Shown here: positions 25,572 to 35,557 of the stretch, piece by piece
Position numbering within the stretch: the first letter of the stretch is position 1
Layout of the letters: each line of letters opens with the position of its first letter
NCBI GenBank assembly: GCA_019358985.1
Contig: JAHHIJ010000003.1
Span: 124,001-188,000 of the forward strand
Direction of reading: 5' to 3'
Length of the DNA: 64,000 nucleotides
DNA from: Tolypothrix brevis GSE-NOS-MK-07-07A
GTDB taxonomy: Bacteria > Cyanobacteriota > Cyanobacteriia > Cyanobacteriales > Nostocaceae
Notes under the pieces: generated by a model
The model's database searches: none
Told to the model about the DNA's origin: nothing
Seen by the model: only the letters and a program-made list of their open reading frames with translations
Made by a program: the position numbers and the translations under genes

Positions 25572-27034
25572 TTCTTTTGTTCTCGCGCCTTTTCAATTGT
25601 ATATTCTTTTGGAGGGTCAATAAAGACGCGATCGCCCGCTTTAACTCCCTCTAAAATCTGAGTTTGGTCTTTGATTTGGGAACCGATTGTGACTTCGCGA
25701 AACTGCGCTTTATTTTTCGCGTCTGGGATTAACACACCAGTTTGACCTTTTTCGCTAACAATCGCCACCGTTGGTAATACTAAAGCATTTGACAAGCGAT
25801 CGCCTAAAAACGTCAAATCAACATTTAAGCCAGAACGCAGTTTATCTATACCCGTATCCAATGCAACCCGTACTTGAAAGGATGTTACACCTTGTTCTAC
25901 CACTGCTTCTGGAGAAATTAAGCGTACACTTCCTTTAAAGACTTGATCTGGATAAGCATCAGCGACAATTTCCACACTTTGTCCCTGTTTAATTCTACCA
26001 ATATCAGCTTCCGGCACTTGCGCTAGCACTTCTAAACCTCGTGCCACAGCGACAATTGAACTAGAAGTTGCTGACGCACTACTTGAAGCAGAAGTTGTCG
26101 GGGTGACAAAGGCGCCGATGTTAGCATACTTCTGGGTGACAATTCCCGCAAAAGGTGCGCGGATAATCGTATCTTCTAAATTAACTTGCTCCGCCTTCAA
26201 TTGAGCTTGTGCTGATGCTACACCTGCTTTCCGCTGATTAATTATTTCCGGACGGGTGCCATTTTCCATCAACTGCAACTGCGCTTTTGCTTCTTCTACT
26301 ACTGCTTTGCGTTGAGCCATTTCTTCGGAACGACTACCAGCTTGTTGCAGCGATAATCGTTTTTGTGCTTCAAGCAAATTCGCGATCGCGCTTTTATCTT
26401 CGCTGATAAATTGATCTAATTCTTGTTTTTGAATTGCTCCCTGCTGATATAAATATTGGTAACGCTTGACTTTTTTGCTGCTAAAATTCGCCTTTGCTTG
26501 AGCTGCATCTACCAAAGCTTGAGCTTGAGCAATTTCTTGAGGACGATTTCCTGCTTGTGCTTGGGCAAATTGCGCTTGGACTTGTGATAAACGCGCTTTA
26601 GATTGATCGATTTCTTGAGGACGACTTCCGGCTTCGGCTTCGGCTAATTGAGCCTGAGATTGAGCTAAATTGGCGCTAAATTGCTGGATTCTCGCTTGAA
26701 TATCTGCACTATCCATTCGGGCAAGAATTTTTCCTGCTTGCACGCGATCGCCTTGCTCAACGTACAATTGTTTTAAAATTCCCGGATTTTTCGGGCTAAT
26801 ATTCACACTTTGAACTGGTACAACCTTGCCACTACTAGTAATCCGCAAAGTTACGCTTTTCGCTTCCACTGGCACAGTTAGTTGCGTAATATCCTCTTTT
26901 CCTGTACCCTGATTTACAAAGATGTATGTCGTCGTTCCGCCAACAACCACCACACCAGCAGCCATCAACCCAATCAACCAGGGAAATGGATTCTTTATTT
27001 TACCAAATACGGGGACTTCTATTTGCGTAGTCAT
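25568..27034 (-). CDS. Membrane-fusion (periplasmic adaptor) subunit of ABC exporter
   Basis: The 488-residue MacA/HlyD-like adaptor has an N-terminal membrane anchor (WLIGLMAAGVVVVGGTTTYI). The lipoyl half-motif VNISPKNPGILKQLYVEQGD opens it, then a long Ala/Gln-rich helical hairpin (about 110-290) with repeated AQAQLAEAEAGSRPQEI-like units, and a beta-barrel domain with TIRAPFAGIVTQKYANIGAF. The repeated AGSRPQEI/AGNRPQEI blocks suggest internal duplication of the hairpin. It leads the operon with the permease and ATPase. Together they should form an exporter linking the inner membrane to a TolC-like channel, but no TolC gene is present here. Confidence 0.92.
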   Translation of the reverse strand: MTTQIEVPVFGKIKNPFPWLIGLMAAGVVVVGGTTTYIFVNQGTGKEDITQLTVPVEAKSVTLRITSSGKVVPVQSVNISPKNPGILKQLYVEQGDRVQAGKILARMDSADIQARIQQFSANLAQSQAQLAEAEAGSRPQEIDQSKARLSQVQAQFAQAQAGNRPQEIAQAQALVDAAQAKANFSSKKVKRYQYLYQQGAIQKQELDQFISEDKSAIANLLEAQKRLSLQQAGSRSEEMAQRKAVVEEAKAQLQLMENGTRPEIINQRKAGVASAQAQLKAEQVNLEDTIIRAPFAGIVTQKYANIGAFVTPTTSASSSASATSSSIVAVARGLEVLAQVPEADIGRIKQGQSVEIVADAYPDQVFKGSVRLISPEAVVEQGVTSFQVRVALDTGIDKLRSGLNVDLTFLGDRLSNALVLPTVAIVSEKGQTGVLIPDAKNKAQFREVTIGSQIKDQTQILEGVKAGDRVFIDPPKEYTIEKAREQKK

Positions 27035-27448
27035 ATATAGCCTATGAAAAATGATGCTCTTCTTTGGTGGTTGATAAGCGCTTCAAAAACTTGAGGGAGT
27101 TACCAATCAAAAGTTGTATAAGGATGATTTTCTGGATTTGCCGTATCACAGACAAATCGAAAATCCCGTGATTTCGGAAGATAAAAGGTAATTTACCTTT
27201 AGTTAAGTTTTTTATCATATTAACCTTATGTACTTACAAATCACTTCACCTGAATGGGTGACTTTAGTGATGAGTTACGCAACTTGGGGACTGGGGACTG
27301 GGAATACATAGCACTCATGACTCGCACTTTACCCTAATCTCTAATCCCTAGTCCCCAGTCCCTAGCCCAAAATTTAGCTGTCGCTCATAGCTTAGATCGT
27401 TTAAGCTAGCTGAAAGAATCTTTAGATTTATGGTTAAGAGGCGTTAGT
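27035..27448. other. Intergenic region with heptamer repeats
   Basis: This lies between divergent exporter and TPR genes and should contain both promoters. GGGGACT heptamers at 27284-27303 and their complement at about 27334-27365 can pair as a long imperfect hairpin. No gene or known RNA was recognised. Confidence 0.6.
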
Positions 27449-28327
27449 GTGCCCAAATTAGTTCGATTAATTTCGCTTTTAGTAGCCTGTGGTTTCTGGA
27501 GTTTGCCTTATAAAGCTCATGCACAGGCATTGATTCCTCATACACTGCAACTTGATACAGCCAAATTGGAGCAGCAGGGGTTGAGTCTGGCACAAGAAGC
27601 GGCTCAACTAGCGCAGTTTCAACAGACGGAAATGGCTTTACCACGAGCAAAGTTGGCATCTCAACTTGCTCCTAAGAACGATAAGGTATGGTTTCTCTTA
27701 GGTGGCTTGTATTTGCAAAACAAGCAGTTTGATACCGCCATCGCTGCTTTAAATAAGGCACAATCTCTCAACCCCAAAAATCCTGACGTTCAGTTTGCTT
27801 TGGGTTCAGCTAATTTTCAGCAGGAAAAGTACCAAGCTGCGGCTGAGTATTATCAAGCGGGTTTGAAGTTAAAACCCAATGACTCAGAGGGATTGTTTGA
27901 TTTAGGGAATGCCTACTATAAGTTGAATAGATTGCCAGAAGCGATCGCCCAATACAATAAAGCAGTAGCCGCCGACAAAAAATTCTGGCCTGCGATTAAC
28001 AACGTTGGGTTAATTAACTACGAACAAGGCAATATTCCCGGTGCAATTAAGCAATGGCAAACCGCTGTTGCCATTGAGAAAAAAGCCGCAGAACCTTTAT
28101 TAGCATTGGCAGTGGCACTGTATACTAAAGGCGATCGCGCTTCCGGTTTGGCAATGGGAGAAGCTGCACTGCGAATTGACGATCGCTATGGTGATTTGAA
28201 TTTCCTTAAGGAGAATCTCTGGGGCGATCGCTTGCTCGCTGATACGAAGAAATTCCTGGAATTACCTCGTATTCAAGCCGCTCTTCAGCCAAAAGAAACC
28301 CCGTCAGTCAATAAACAGCCGCAATAA
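27449..28327 (+). CDS. TPR repeat protein, probably exported
   Basis: The 292-residue protein begins at GTG with a likely signal peptide (LISLLVACGFWSLPYKAHAQ, Ala-x-Ala type). At least four tetratricopeptide repeats follow between about residues 75 and 215. Recognisable units are VWFLLGGLYLQNKQFDTAIA, VQFALGSANFQQEKYQAAAE and GLFDLGNAYYKLNRLPEAIA. TPRs bind proteins, and no enzyme domain is present. It probably acts in the periplasm or lumen as an assembly or scaffolding factor, which is inference. A dense tandem repeat starts just past its stop. Confidence 0.85.
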   Translation: MPKLVRLISLLVACGFWSLPYKAHAQALIPHTLQLDTAKLEQQGLSLAQEAAQLAQFQQTEMALPRAKLASQLAPKNDKVWFLLGGLYLQNKQFDTAIAALNKAQSLNPKNPDVQFALGSANFQQEKYQAAAEYYQAGLKLKPNDSEGLFDLGNAYYKLNRLPEAIAQYNKAVAADKKFWPAINNVGLINYEQGNIPGAIKQWQTAVAIEKKAAEPLLALAVALYTKGDRASGLAMGEAALRIDDRYGDLNFLKENLWGDRLLADTKKFLELPRIQAALQPKETPSVNKQPQ

Positions 28328-28348
28328 GAGGAGGGGGAGAAAGCGGGA

Positions 28349-28512
28349 GGGGGAGATGAGGGAGATGAGGGAGATGAGGAGATGAGGGAGATGAGGGAGA
28401 TGAGGGAGATAAGGGAGATGAGGGAGAAAGAATTGTCCTTTTATCTCCTTGTCTCCCTGTCTCGTTGTCCCCTTGTCCCCTTGTCCCCTTGTCCCCTTTT
28501 CCCTTTTCCCCT
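28349..28512. repeat. Low-complexity tandem repeats (GGGAGATGA and CCCCTTGT units)
   Basis: About nine 9-bp GGGAGATGA-type units (28349-28433) are followed by CCCCTTGT-type units (28446-28512). The two halves are purine-rich and pyrimidine-rich and are partly complementary. The related GATGAGGCA repeat inside the gene at 56152 suggests the same replication-slippage process. Confidence 0.85.
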
Positions 28513-28623
28513 CTTCAAATACCCTCTTGCTTAAAAGCACCATTTAACAGTACATATATACTAAAGTGTAAAAAGTAAACAGTCGCCCAACATATTGACG
28601 GGCGACAGTTACTAAATGAATTG

Positions 28624-29028
28624 TCAATTGTCCTGTTTGGGTAGCAGTGCGATGATTTGGTCAACAAACTGTTGATGGTCAACAACTGGTTTAGAGATGT
28701 AACCATCAGCACCGCTTTGCTTGAGAAAGTTCTCGCGATCGCCTTCCATCGCGTGTGCCGTTACCAAAATAACAGGTAAATTTGCTGTCTGTGGATCTGA
28801 TTTCAACATTTGTGTAATCTTGATACCATCAACAGACTTACCTTGGTAAACACTTCTTGAAAGAGAAACATCCATCAAAATAATGTCTGCTTCACCAGAA
28901 GAGGCAATTTTCATTACCTCTTCCACGTTTTCAGTATGTTTCACCTCCAAGCCACCGCGCTTGGTCAAAATTTTGGAAAAAACACGAGCATTAATTAGAT
29001 CGTCTTCGACAATCAAAACAGTTTTCAT
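28624..29028 (-). CDS. CheY-like response regulator (receiver domain only)
   Basis: The 134-residue stand-alone receiver domain has acidic residues in VLIVEDDLINARVF, phosphoacceptor Asp in ADIILMDVSL, Thr in PVILVTAHAM and Lys in GADGYISKPV. It has no output domain, so it should act by protein contact in a phosphorelay. The DDLINARVF start is typical of cyanobacterial receivers paired with hybrid kinases. A Gly-Lys insert after the phosphorylation loop (SRSVYQGKSVDGIK) is also seen in this group. No kinase gene is adjacent. Confidence 0.92.
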   Translation of the reverse strand: MKTVLIVEDDLINARVFSKILTKRGGLEVKHTENVEEVMKIASSGEADIILMDVSLSRSVYQGKSVDGIKITQMLKSDPQTANLPVILVTAHAMEGDRENFLKQSGADGYISKPVVDHQQFVDQIIALLPKQDN

Positions 29029-29258
29029 CAGAATTTAACTTATAGGGGTGAGGGAAATTACCAGTTTAATCAAAACAGTTGTCTACATACTTAAAAAAAA
29101 TCAATGTGTATACCCATGATATGACGGATAATACAACTGATTTTTCCCTTATGACTGTCAAGATTCTGTTAAGAGTTTCATTCCATCCGTTATGCTGTGG
29201 TTGCTGCTGTGTTCATTTATAGAGATTTTTGTGTAGTGAAAATTCAGGGAAAAAACTC

Positions 29259-31772
29259 ATGGCAAAACAGTTAAATCTTCTTTCAACAGGACAGGTAATC
29301 ACCACAGCCCTGCACACGGAGATGCAAAGGTCTTACCTAGAATATGCCATGAGTGTGATTGTCGGGCGGGCGTTACCAGACGTGCGTGATGGCTTAAAAC
29401 CAGTGCATCGGCGCATTTTGTATGCCATGCACGAACTTGGTTTAACCCCCGACAGACCCTATCGTAAGTGTGCCCGTGTAGTCGGAGACGTACTAGGTAA
29501 GTATCATCCCCACGGCGACCAATCGGTTTATGATGCTTTGGTAAGGTTGGTGCAGGAGTTTTCTAGTCGGTATCCCTTATTGTCAGGACATGGTAACTTT
29601 GGCAGTGTGGATAACGACCCACCCGCAGCGATGCGCTACACAGAAACGCGTCTGGGAGCCATCAGCCATGAGGGAATGCTAGCAGAAATTGGTGAAGAAA
29701 CGGTGGAATTTATCGGTAATTTCGATAATTCCCAACAAGAACCAACAGTGCTACCAGCACAGTTACCGTTCTTGTTGCTAAATGGCTGTTCGGGTATTGC
29801 GGTAGGGATGGCAACGAATATTCCACCGCACAACTTAGGAGAAGTTGTTGATGGGTTAATTGCCCTAATCGACAATCCTGATTTGAGTGACGAAAAATTA
29901 TTTGAGTTAATTCCGGGTCCAGATTTTCCCACCGGCGGGGAAATCATTGGTAATACTGGCATTCGCGAGGCATACACCACAGGTAAGGGTAGTATTGTGC
30001 TGCGAGGAGTTGCCCAAATAGAGGAAATGGCGCCAGTTAGGGGTAGCAAACGGCGAACAGCAATTATTATTACCGAATTGCCTTATCAAGTGAATAAGGC
30101 AGCCTGGATTGAAAAAGTAGCGGAATTAGTCAATCAAGGTCGCTTGCAAGGAATTTCCGATCTGCGGGATGAAAGCGATCGCGAAGGTATGCGCGTAGTC
30201 ATTGAACTCAAACGCGATACTAACGAACAGGATGTTCTTAGGCATTTGTATCACCAAACTGCTCTGCAAACTAATTTTGGGGCAATTCTTTTAGCGATCG
30301 TTGATGGACAACCAAGACAACTCAGTTTACGTCACCTCCTGCAAGAGTTTTTAAGTTTCCGCGAACAGACTCTCAACCGTCGCTACACTAATGAATTACA
30401 AAATGCAGAAAGTCGCCTACATTTGCTCGACGGCTTGCTAAAAGCATTATCTAACTTAGATGATGTGATTTTCATTTTGCGCCAAGCGGCTGATGGTGCT
30501 AGCGCAAAAATAGATCTGTGTAGCCTGCTTGATTTGACTGAAGTCCAAGCAGATGCAATTTTAGCTATGCCGTTGCGACGTCTCACCAGTTTAGAACAGC
30601 AAAATTTACAGCGGGAATTTGAGCAATTAATTGACCAAATTGACTTATTACAACGGTTGCTCAACGACAGAAAAGAGTTACTCAAAGCGCTGAAAAAAGA
30701 CTTGCGTAGTCTCAAGCGGAAGTACAACGATGCTCGTCGTACCAAACTTTTGGCTCTTGATACCCAGAATCATATACTCGTTGAAGACAACCAGACAACC
30801 AATAAGGAGGAGAATCCCAAATCCCAAATCCCAAATCCCAAATCTGAAGAACCAGTAGAAGAAGTTATTTTAGAGTTTAGTCAGCGGGGGTATGTGCGTC
30901 GCACTCAGCCATCAGCTAAAAAGCCGAAAGCTGACAACGGTTTGCCGGATAATGATTTCATTATCCAAACAGCAGTAACTCATACAGACAAAGAGTTAAT
31001 CCTGTTAAATAGTGGTGGCAAAGTCTACCCTGTGAACGTAGGAGATATTCCCCCAACTACGGGACGTTCTCCACGGGGAAAACCCCTGATAACCATGCTC
31101 AGTAGTACCGCTCAAGGTTCTCAAGAAGTTGTTATTAACCGCTTTGTACTGCCAGAAAACACCGAAACCTCCCAAATGATTCTTTTGACGAAACAGGCAC
31201 GAATTAAGCGCCTCTCCCTTGAGGAATTTACTAACCTGACTCGTCGCGGAATTACAATTTTAAAGTTAAAAGACGATGATGAATTGTTATTTACCCAATT
31301 TGCTACTCCTGGAGAACATCTGATTGTTGCCAGTTCCGGTGGGCGTCTGTTGCGGTTTCCGGTAAATGATGAACAACTACCGATTATGGGTCGTGCTGCT
31401 ATGGGGTTGCAAGCATTACGGCTGTTGAAACATCAGCAAATGGTCGGCTTTGTCACATTTGCCAAGGATAGTAATTTGTTGTTGGTTACTCAAGAAGGAT
31501 ATGCCAAACGAATAGCAGTGAAAGATTTCAAACTAGCTAATCGCGGTGATTTGGGTACGCAAGCGCTGAAGTTTAAAGGTAAAACTGACAATTTAGCTGG
31601 GATGGTAATAGCGATCGCACAAACTGAGGTAGCACTTGTCACAAATCGAGAGCGGGTAGTGCGTCTAAGTGTAGAAACCGTGCCTTTATTAGGCAGAGAT
31701 GCTACCGGTGAAAGCGTTCTCCAGCTTAACCGCGATGAAAAAATCATCACCGTTGCCCAAGTGCGTTCTTAA
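29259..31772 (+). CDS. Type IIA DNA topoisomerase subunit A (GyrA/ParC family)
   Basis: The breakage-reunion subunit opens with [14 protein letters not shown] chose ATG 29259, since the upstream TTG adds ten unmatched residues. The active-site tyrosine is Y127 in [10 protein letters not shown], and the quinolone-pocket region is [14 protein letters not shown]. The coiled-coil gate and a six-bladed C-terminal propeller follow. The place of the GyrA box (QRRGGKG in E. coli) instead reads AKKPKADNG. The linker before the propeller contains [12 protein letters not shown] encoded by a heptamer DNA repeat. Loss of the box suggests weak DNA wrapping, so it may be the topoisomerase-IV-like paralogue rather than true gyrase. 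The ATPase subunit gene is not in view. Confidence 0.9.
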   Translation: MAKQLNLLSTGQVITTALHTEMQRSYLEYAMSVIVGRALPDVRDGLKPVHRRILYAMHELGLTPDRPYRKCARVVGDVLGKYHPHGDQSVYDALVRLVQEFSSRYPLLSGHGNFGSVDNDPPAAMRYTETRLGAISHEGMLAEIGEETVEFIGNFDNSQQEPTVLPAQLPFLLLNGCSGIAVGMATNIPPHNLGEVVDGLIALIDNPDLSDEKLFELIPGPDFPTGGEIIGNTGIREAYTTGKGSIVLRGVAQIEEMAPVRGSKRRTAIIITELPYQVNKAAWIEKVAELVNQGRLQGISDLRDESDREGMRVVIELKRDTNEQDVLRHLYHQTALQTNFGAILLAIVDGQPRQLSLRHLLQEFLSFREQTLNRRYTNELQNAESRLHLLDGLLKALSNLDDVIFILRQAADGASAKIDLCSLLDLTEVQADAILAMPLRRLTSLEQQNLQREFEQLIDQIDLLQRLLNDRKELLKALKKDLRSLKRKYNDARRTKLLALDTQNHILVEDNQTTNKEENPKSQIPNPKSEEPVEEVILEFSQRGYVRRTQPSAKKPKADNGLPDNDFIIQTAVTHTDKELILLNSGGKVYPVNVGDIPPTTGRSPRGKPLITMLSSTAQGSQEVVINRFVLPENTETSQMILLTKQARIKRLSLEEFTNLTRRGITILKLKDDDELLFTQFATPGEHLIVASSGGRLLRFPVNDEQLPIMGRAAMGLQALRLLKHQQMVGFVTFAKDSNLLLVTQEGYAKRIAVKDFKLANRGDLGTQALKFKGKTDNLAGMVIAIAQTEVALVTNRERVVRLSVETVPLLGRDATGESVLQLNRDEKIITVAQVRS
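30813..30844 (+). repeat. AATCCCA heptamer repeat inside the topoisomerase gene
   Basis: Four and a half copies of AATCCCA lie in frame between the coiled-coil domain and the propeller, coding for a Pro/Asn/Lys/Ser linker. Heptamer repeats of this kind are usually intergenic in Nostocales. Confidence 0.85.
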
Positions 31773-32176
31773 GCAAGGCGATAAATTGGTTCAGTAGTAG
31801 AGACGTGACCGTGGAACGTCTCTTCTTGCTAATTATTACTAATATTTCAAAGGACTGTGTATACCGACATTCACACAGAAAATCAAAGATTAGGTAAAAA
31901 AGTCTTAATATTTAACACAATCAAATATACTAGTTGACACTACATCTCAATAATCTCATTCGTTTTGACAAAGCAAAACTGAAGCGCTCTGTAACCTCAG
32001 CCTTAATGATTCACCTTCAAATAGATTTCTTAGTCTATTCTTAATATCAGTGATTGCTATCAAAGTCAACAAAACATCACAGTTTTTTAAATATCATGTT
32101 GCATTTTAGAAAAATATTGTTATATTAGTTTACATAGAGTAACAAAGTTTCGTAAATCCACTCTGGAGCGCCAACT
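31773..32176. other. Intergenic region upstream of the hli gene
   Basis: The region contains a divergent palindromic repeat at about 31798-31825 (GTAGAGACGTGACC/GGAACGTCTC) and AT-rich sequence leading to the hli promoter. No other gene is seen. Confidence 0.6.
32099..32126 (+). promoter_or_regulatory. Candidate sigma-70 promoter of the hli gene
   Basis: TTGCAT (32099-32104) and TATATT (32121-32126) are separated by 16 bp and lie 50 bp before the start codon. This is a good match to the vegetative consensus. hli genes are usually induced by high light and nutrient stress, but no HLR1-type direct repeat was identified with confidence. Confidence 0.4.
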
Positions 32177-32359
32177 ATGACTACAAATACTACAAAAACT
32201 ACTACCCCCGTAATCGAAGATCGCAATGCTTGGCGTTGGGGCTTCACCCCACAAGCAGAAATTTGGAACGGTCGCTTGGCAATGATTGGCTTTTCAGCCG
32301 CTGCTTTAGTTGAGATATTTTCTGGTAAAGGCTTTCTACACTACTGGGGCATCCTGTAA
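32177..32359 (+). CDS. High-light-inducible protein (one-helix CAB-like)
   Basis: The 60-residue protein has a polar Thr-rich head followed by one thylakoid-spanning helix of the chlorophyll a/b-binding type. The motif AEIWNGRLAMIGF contains the Glu, Asn and Arg that bind chlorophyll and form salt bridges. Hli proteins protect photosystem assembly intermediates and nascent chlorophyll proteins by binding chlorophyll and carotenoid. The gene has its own likely promoter and a strong terminator, so it is a single transcription unit. Which of the several Hli types it is cannot be fixed. Confidence 0.95.
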   Translation: MTTNTTKTTTPVIEDRNAWRWGFTPQAEIWNGRLAMIGFSAAALVEIFSGKGFLHYWGIL

Positions 32360-32389
32360 CATTTGAAACGATCAATATCTTAATAAACA

Positions 32390-32426
32390 AAAAACCTGGA
32401 AGTGAATTAACACTTCCAGGTTTTTT
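32390..32426 (+). terminator. Rho-independent terminator after the hli gene
   Basis: The perfect stem AACCTGGAAGTG/CACTTCCAGGTT is extended by A:T pairs on both sides, giving a 15-bp stem with a 6-base loop and a T tract. The symmetry means it could work in both directions and also end leftward transcripts. Confidence 0.85.
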
Positions 32427-32500
32427 ACAATATTTAGTCAATAGTCCAGAGTCAAGAGTAAATAGCCGAAGTATTGTTGACTTTTGACTCTAAATCTTAA

Positions 32501-33670
32501 CTACCTGATATACTCTTTGAGAACGCTGTTGCGATTTGGGTGACGTAACTTGCGGAGTGCCTTCGCCTCAATTTGACGAATTCGTTCGCGGGTAACGTTG
32601 AAAATCTGTCCAATTTCCTCTAAAGTCTTCATGCGACCGTCATCCAAGCCGTAGCGCAGTCTCAATACATCGCGTTCGCGGGGACTAAGACTGTCGAGGA
32701 CTTTTTCAAGGTCTTCGCGCAGAAGATTTTTGGAAACTTGGTCTTCTGGGGTTTCGCCATCTGACTCAATAAAATCGCCGAGTCGGGAATCTTCCTCTTT
32801 CCCAATAGGCGTTTCTAAAGAAATCGGCAGTTGTGCAGATTTAGCAATAAACCGTAGCTTCTCGATGGTCATTTCCATACGAGTAGCGATTTCTTCTTCA
32901 GTGGGTTTGCGACCCATTTCTTGAGAAAGCAGCTTGGTGGTTTTCTTAATCCGAGAGATGGTTTCATAAAGATGAACCGGAAGTCGGATAGTGCGAGATT
33001 GATCGGCGATCGCACGAGTAATTGCTTGACGAATCCACCACGTAGCGTATGTAGAAAATTTATAACCTTTTTCGTGGTCAAACTTTTCCGCAGCGCGAAT
33101 CAAACCTAAGCTGCCTTCCTGAATTAAGTCTTGGAAGGACAAGCCACGATTCATATACTTCTTAGCAATTGAAACTACCAAGCGCAGGTTAGATTGCACC
33201 ATCTTATCTTTCGCCCTGCGACCGACATGCAGGCGATAACGAAATGCTGGTAGCGGCAGTTGCACTGCTTCTGCCCATTCGCTGTCCTTAGGATCGCGAT
33301 CTAACTGCTCTAAAAGTGTTTCGCGTGCTCTTTCTAACTCTAGTAAATCGGCAATCTTTCGTGCCAATTCAATTTCTTCATCTGCCCTAAGAAGACGAAT
33401 ACGACCAATTTCTTGCAAGTAAAGCCGAATCGAATCTTCGGTATAATGCTTTTTCTTGCTTTGGGTCCGGCGACGCGATTTAGCGGCTTTCCCAGACTTT
33501 GCGTCGTCCTCATCAGACTGAGGCTCTAAAAATTCATCGTCGCCTTCATCGTTAATAAGCAAGTCCTCTTCATCCTCGATTAAGAGTTCTTCTAACTCGA
33601 GATCAGGCTGATTCATTCTTTCTAGGTCAGGCTGATAAATGCTTTCGAGTACGTTGTTAGCCTGGTTCAT
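32501..33670 (-). CDS. sigA: RNA polymerase principal sigma factor (group 1)
   Basis: The 389-residue sigma-70 protein has an acidic N-terminal region, the short [18 protein letters not shown] of region 1.2, and region 2 with [20 protein letters not shown]-like sequence (here beginning [17 protein letters not shown]) recognising the -10 element. Region 3 and region 4.2 follow, the last with [19 protein letters not shown] for the -35 element. The length and full match make it the essential housekeeping factor rather than a group 2 paralogue. A 1.9-kb stretch without intact genes lies upstream, and sigA genes in cyanobacteria often have several promoters there. Confidence 0.93.
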   Translation of the reverse strand: MNQANNVLESIYQPDLERMNQPDLELEELLIEDEEDLLINDEGDDEFLEPQSDEDDAKSGKAAKSRRRTQSKKKHYTEDSIRLYLQEIGRIRLLRADEEIELARKIADLLELERARETLLEQLDRDPKDSEWAEAVQLPLPAFRYRLHVGRRAKDKMVQSNLRLVVSIAKKYMNRGLSFQDLIQEGSLGLIRAAEKFDHEKGYKFSTYATWWIRQAITRAIADQSRTIRLPVHLYETISRIKKTTKLLSQEMGRKPTEEEIATRMEMTIEKLRFIAKSAQLPISLETPIGKEEDSRLGDFIESDGETPEDQVSKNLLREDLEKVLDSLSPRERDVLRLRYGLDDGRMKTLEEIGQIFNVTRERIRQIEAKALRKLRHPNRNSVLKEYIR

Positions 33671-35162
33671 GCCGCGTTCCTCATGCTCCTTGCAGAATCA
33701 ATTCACGAAAGATGTTTTTACTGCTCTTATAAATGAGCTTTTTGACAACCGAAAATATAGGGCGAGTCGGAGAAAGCCACTAATTATTCTCGGAATTTTT
33801 AAGCCTCCCTTGGGAGGTGTTTCTAGTTTAAATGCGAAGCCGCTATTTCAACCGACTTCTCATGATGAAAGTAAACGCCATAAGTGTTGGTGTTGCACAT
33901 CACTTTTGACTAACTGGTCTAAAAAAGACTCATCTTCCTAAAAAACTCACCACTCCATATAAAATTTATATGGCTGTTGGGAGATGTTTATGTAAAGACT
34001 GTTCCGATTGTAGCCTGTTTCACAGAAATTGCACTCTTTTTGTGTAATTACAATGAAGTCTTTAAGTAAAGTTGAGCCTGTTCTACCTAAAAAGCATTGA
34101 AAAAAGTAATTATACTCTTAAATTTTGCCAAATCTTTTTGGGATTTACAGTGGCATTATCATTACATTCAAACTGAGGTTTACTTGCCTTTACTTAATTT
34201 CTAAGTATGATGTAAAACATTAGCTACTTAGAAATCGGGCATTTAATGTTAACTCAGTTTAGATGTTTGAGTGCATCTCTTTTTACATTTACTTCATATC
34301 TTACTGAGTGATAATTTTTGCTCCTATAGACATCGCCTTAAAGCTAAACTTTTGAGACGCTACAAGTGCTTCATCGAGTGCTTCTCTCTTTATCATTGAT
34401 TAAGCTTACCCTAGCACCAGTTTCCAAACTGAACAGTTATGTTGCTCATCTTCAAGCACTCATCTGGCTTTTTTCCAATCACCTGAACTGAGGAGTTAAG
34501 GTATTGGGCAGAATCACCGCTCCCTCGATTCGGTGTTAATCACACCTTAGCGCAAGAAGTGAAATTTCAGCCTTATGAAACTTGACAAACTGTTCTTATC
34601 ATATACAAGGATATTTTAATCAATTCACAAAAGATTTGACACGACAGATTATAGATATTAGCCTACAAAGCGTCAAAAGTGCATGGCATTTATGCGAAAT
34701 TGTCACTTATGTTACAGCAGATGAAGATATTAACAAGTTTTTGACAAGCTGCTGTTTACGCTTAAAAGCCAGAAATTTGAGCCAAGACCAAAGATTAGGA
34801 TCAGATCAAGGCAGAGCGCGTTAGTTAGAGTAGATGCTCCGGTGAACCAGCGATCACTAAACTTTAGACTACTTCCATCGCTCTTATTAGAGCCTCAGTA
34901 GTAGGGTTGCCTAACTTGCACTAAATTTAACCAAATTACGGAAAATCATGAATCTTTTCCAGAAAAACTTGACAAAAAATCCTTTTTGTGAATAAGTTTA
35001 TATTTCTGTTTGCCTTATTTTTCAGCTCCAAAAGTTCAACTGGCAGGGTTTTTCACATTTAAATGGTTAAAGATAATAATTAAGTAAAGGGCATTAATAA
35101 AACTATTTAATAAGAATTTTTCTCAAACAAGATTTTTGTGTACTTCTTTTAAAACCAAGGCA

Positions 35163-35202
35163 CGAAAAAGCCTCAGTTATTACTGCGAAGCGTCAACTGA
35201 GG
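35163..35202 (-). terminator. Terminator retained by the fasciclin relic
   Basis: On the reverse strand CCTCAGTT pairs with AACTGAGG, followed by CTTTTT. It sits about 45 bp beyond the relic stop codon, the position expected for the original gene. Confidence 0.7.
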
Positions 35203-35247
35203 GTTGTTTAGTTGGCTTAACTATATTTGCTATCTTGTGCTTAAGAC

Positions 35248-35376
35248 TTACTTAAAATTTGGTGGCACAATTACTTTGTCAACTATATGCACAATGCTGT
35301 TGCTAGCGGAAATGTCAGCCTGAACGACTTTAGCACCGTTGACTGTGACTGTGTTGCTGGCACTAAGTAGGTAGGC
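35248..35376 (-). pseudogene. C-terminal relic of a fasciclin (FAS1) domain gene
   Basis: The reverse strand encodes NTVTVNGAKVVQADISASNS followed by IVHIVDKVIVPPNFK and a stop. This is the highly conserved end of a FAS1 domain (VNGAKVVQADI, then IHVIDKVILPP in intact members). The preceding sequence lacks the rest of the roughly 130-residue domain, a signal peptide and a start, though the frame remains open. It is the tail of a deleted secreted adhesion-type gene, still followed by its terminator. Confidence 0.8.
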
Positions 35377-35557
35377 ACGAATAAACCTAACTATGCAACG
35401 AAATGTAAAGTCGCTGAAATCCTTGCTCCCCGCTTGTCTGGGACGTACTTGTAAATTTTCCCACCCATCTGACTGACTTAATACAAAGCCTGTTACTTGG
35501 ACAGTATTTCTGGGAACTATGTACTTGTAGTTTGATAACTATTTTCCAGTAACCAGA

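Larger units (their letters stand above)
33671..35557. other. 1.9-kb stretch without an intact gene
   Basis: The first part should hold the sigA promoter region, including a small hairpin CCTCCC/GGGAGG near 33806-33819. No open frame here has convincing coding character. From 35163 leftward-reading sequence shows a terminator and fasciclin relic. Reverse-strand sequence upstream of the relic stays open for about 50 further codons without a start, with no family match. The rest is AT-rich with no recognised RNA. Confidence 0.6.

Noticed and set aside
23486-27034. Heterocyst glycolipid exporter DevBCA
   Set aside because: The three-part plan is similar, but the permease is of the MacB type with a large periplasmic core, so I call it MacAB-like only.
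33639-33941. Forward reading frame of 100 codons antisense to the sigA start
   Set aside because: It overlaps the sigA coding start on the opposite strand and has no family resemblance.
34582-34824. Forward reading frame of 80 codons in the long gap
   Set aside because: It has a TTG start, no ribosome-binding site, unusual composition and no recognisable domain.
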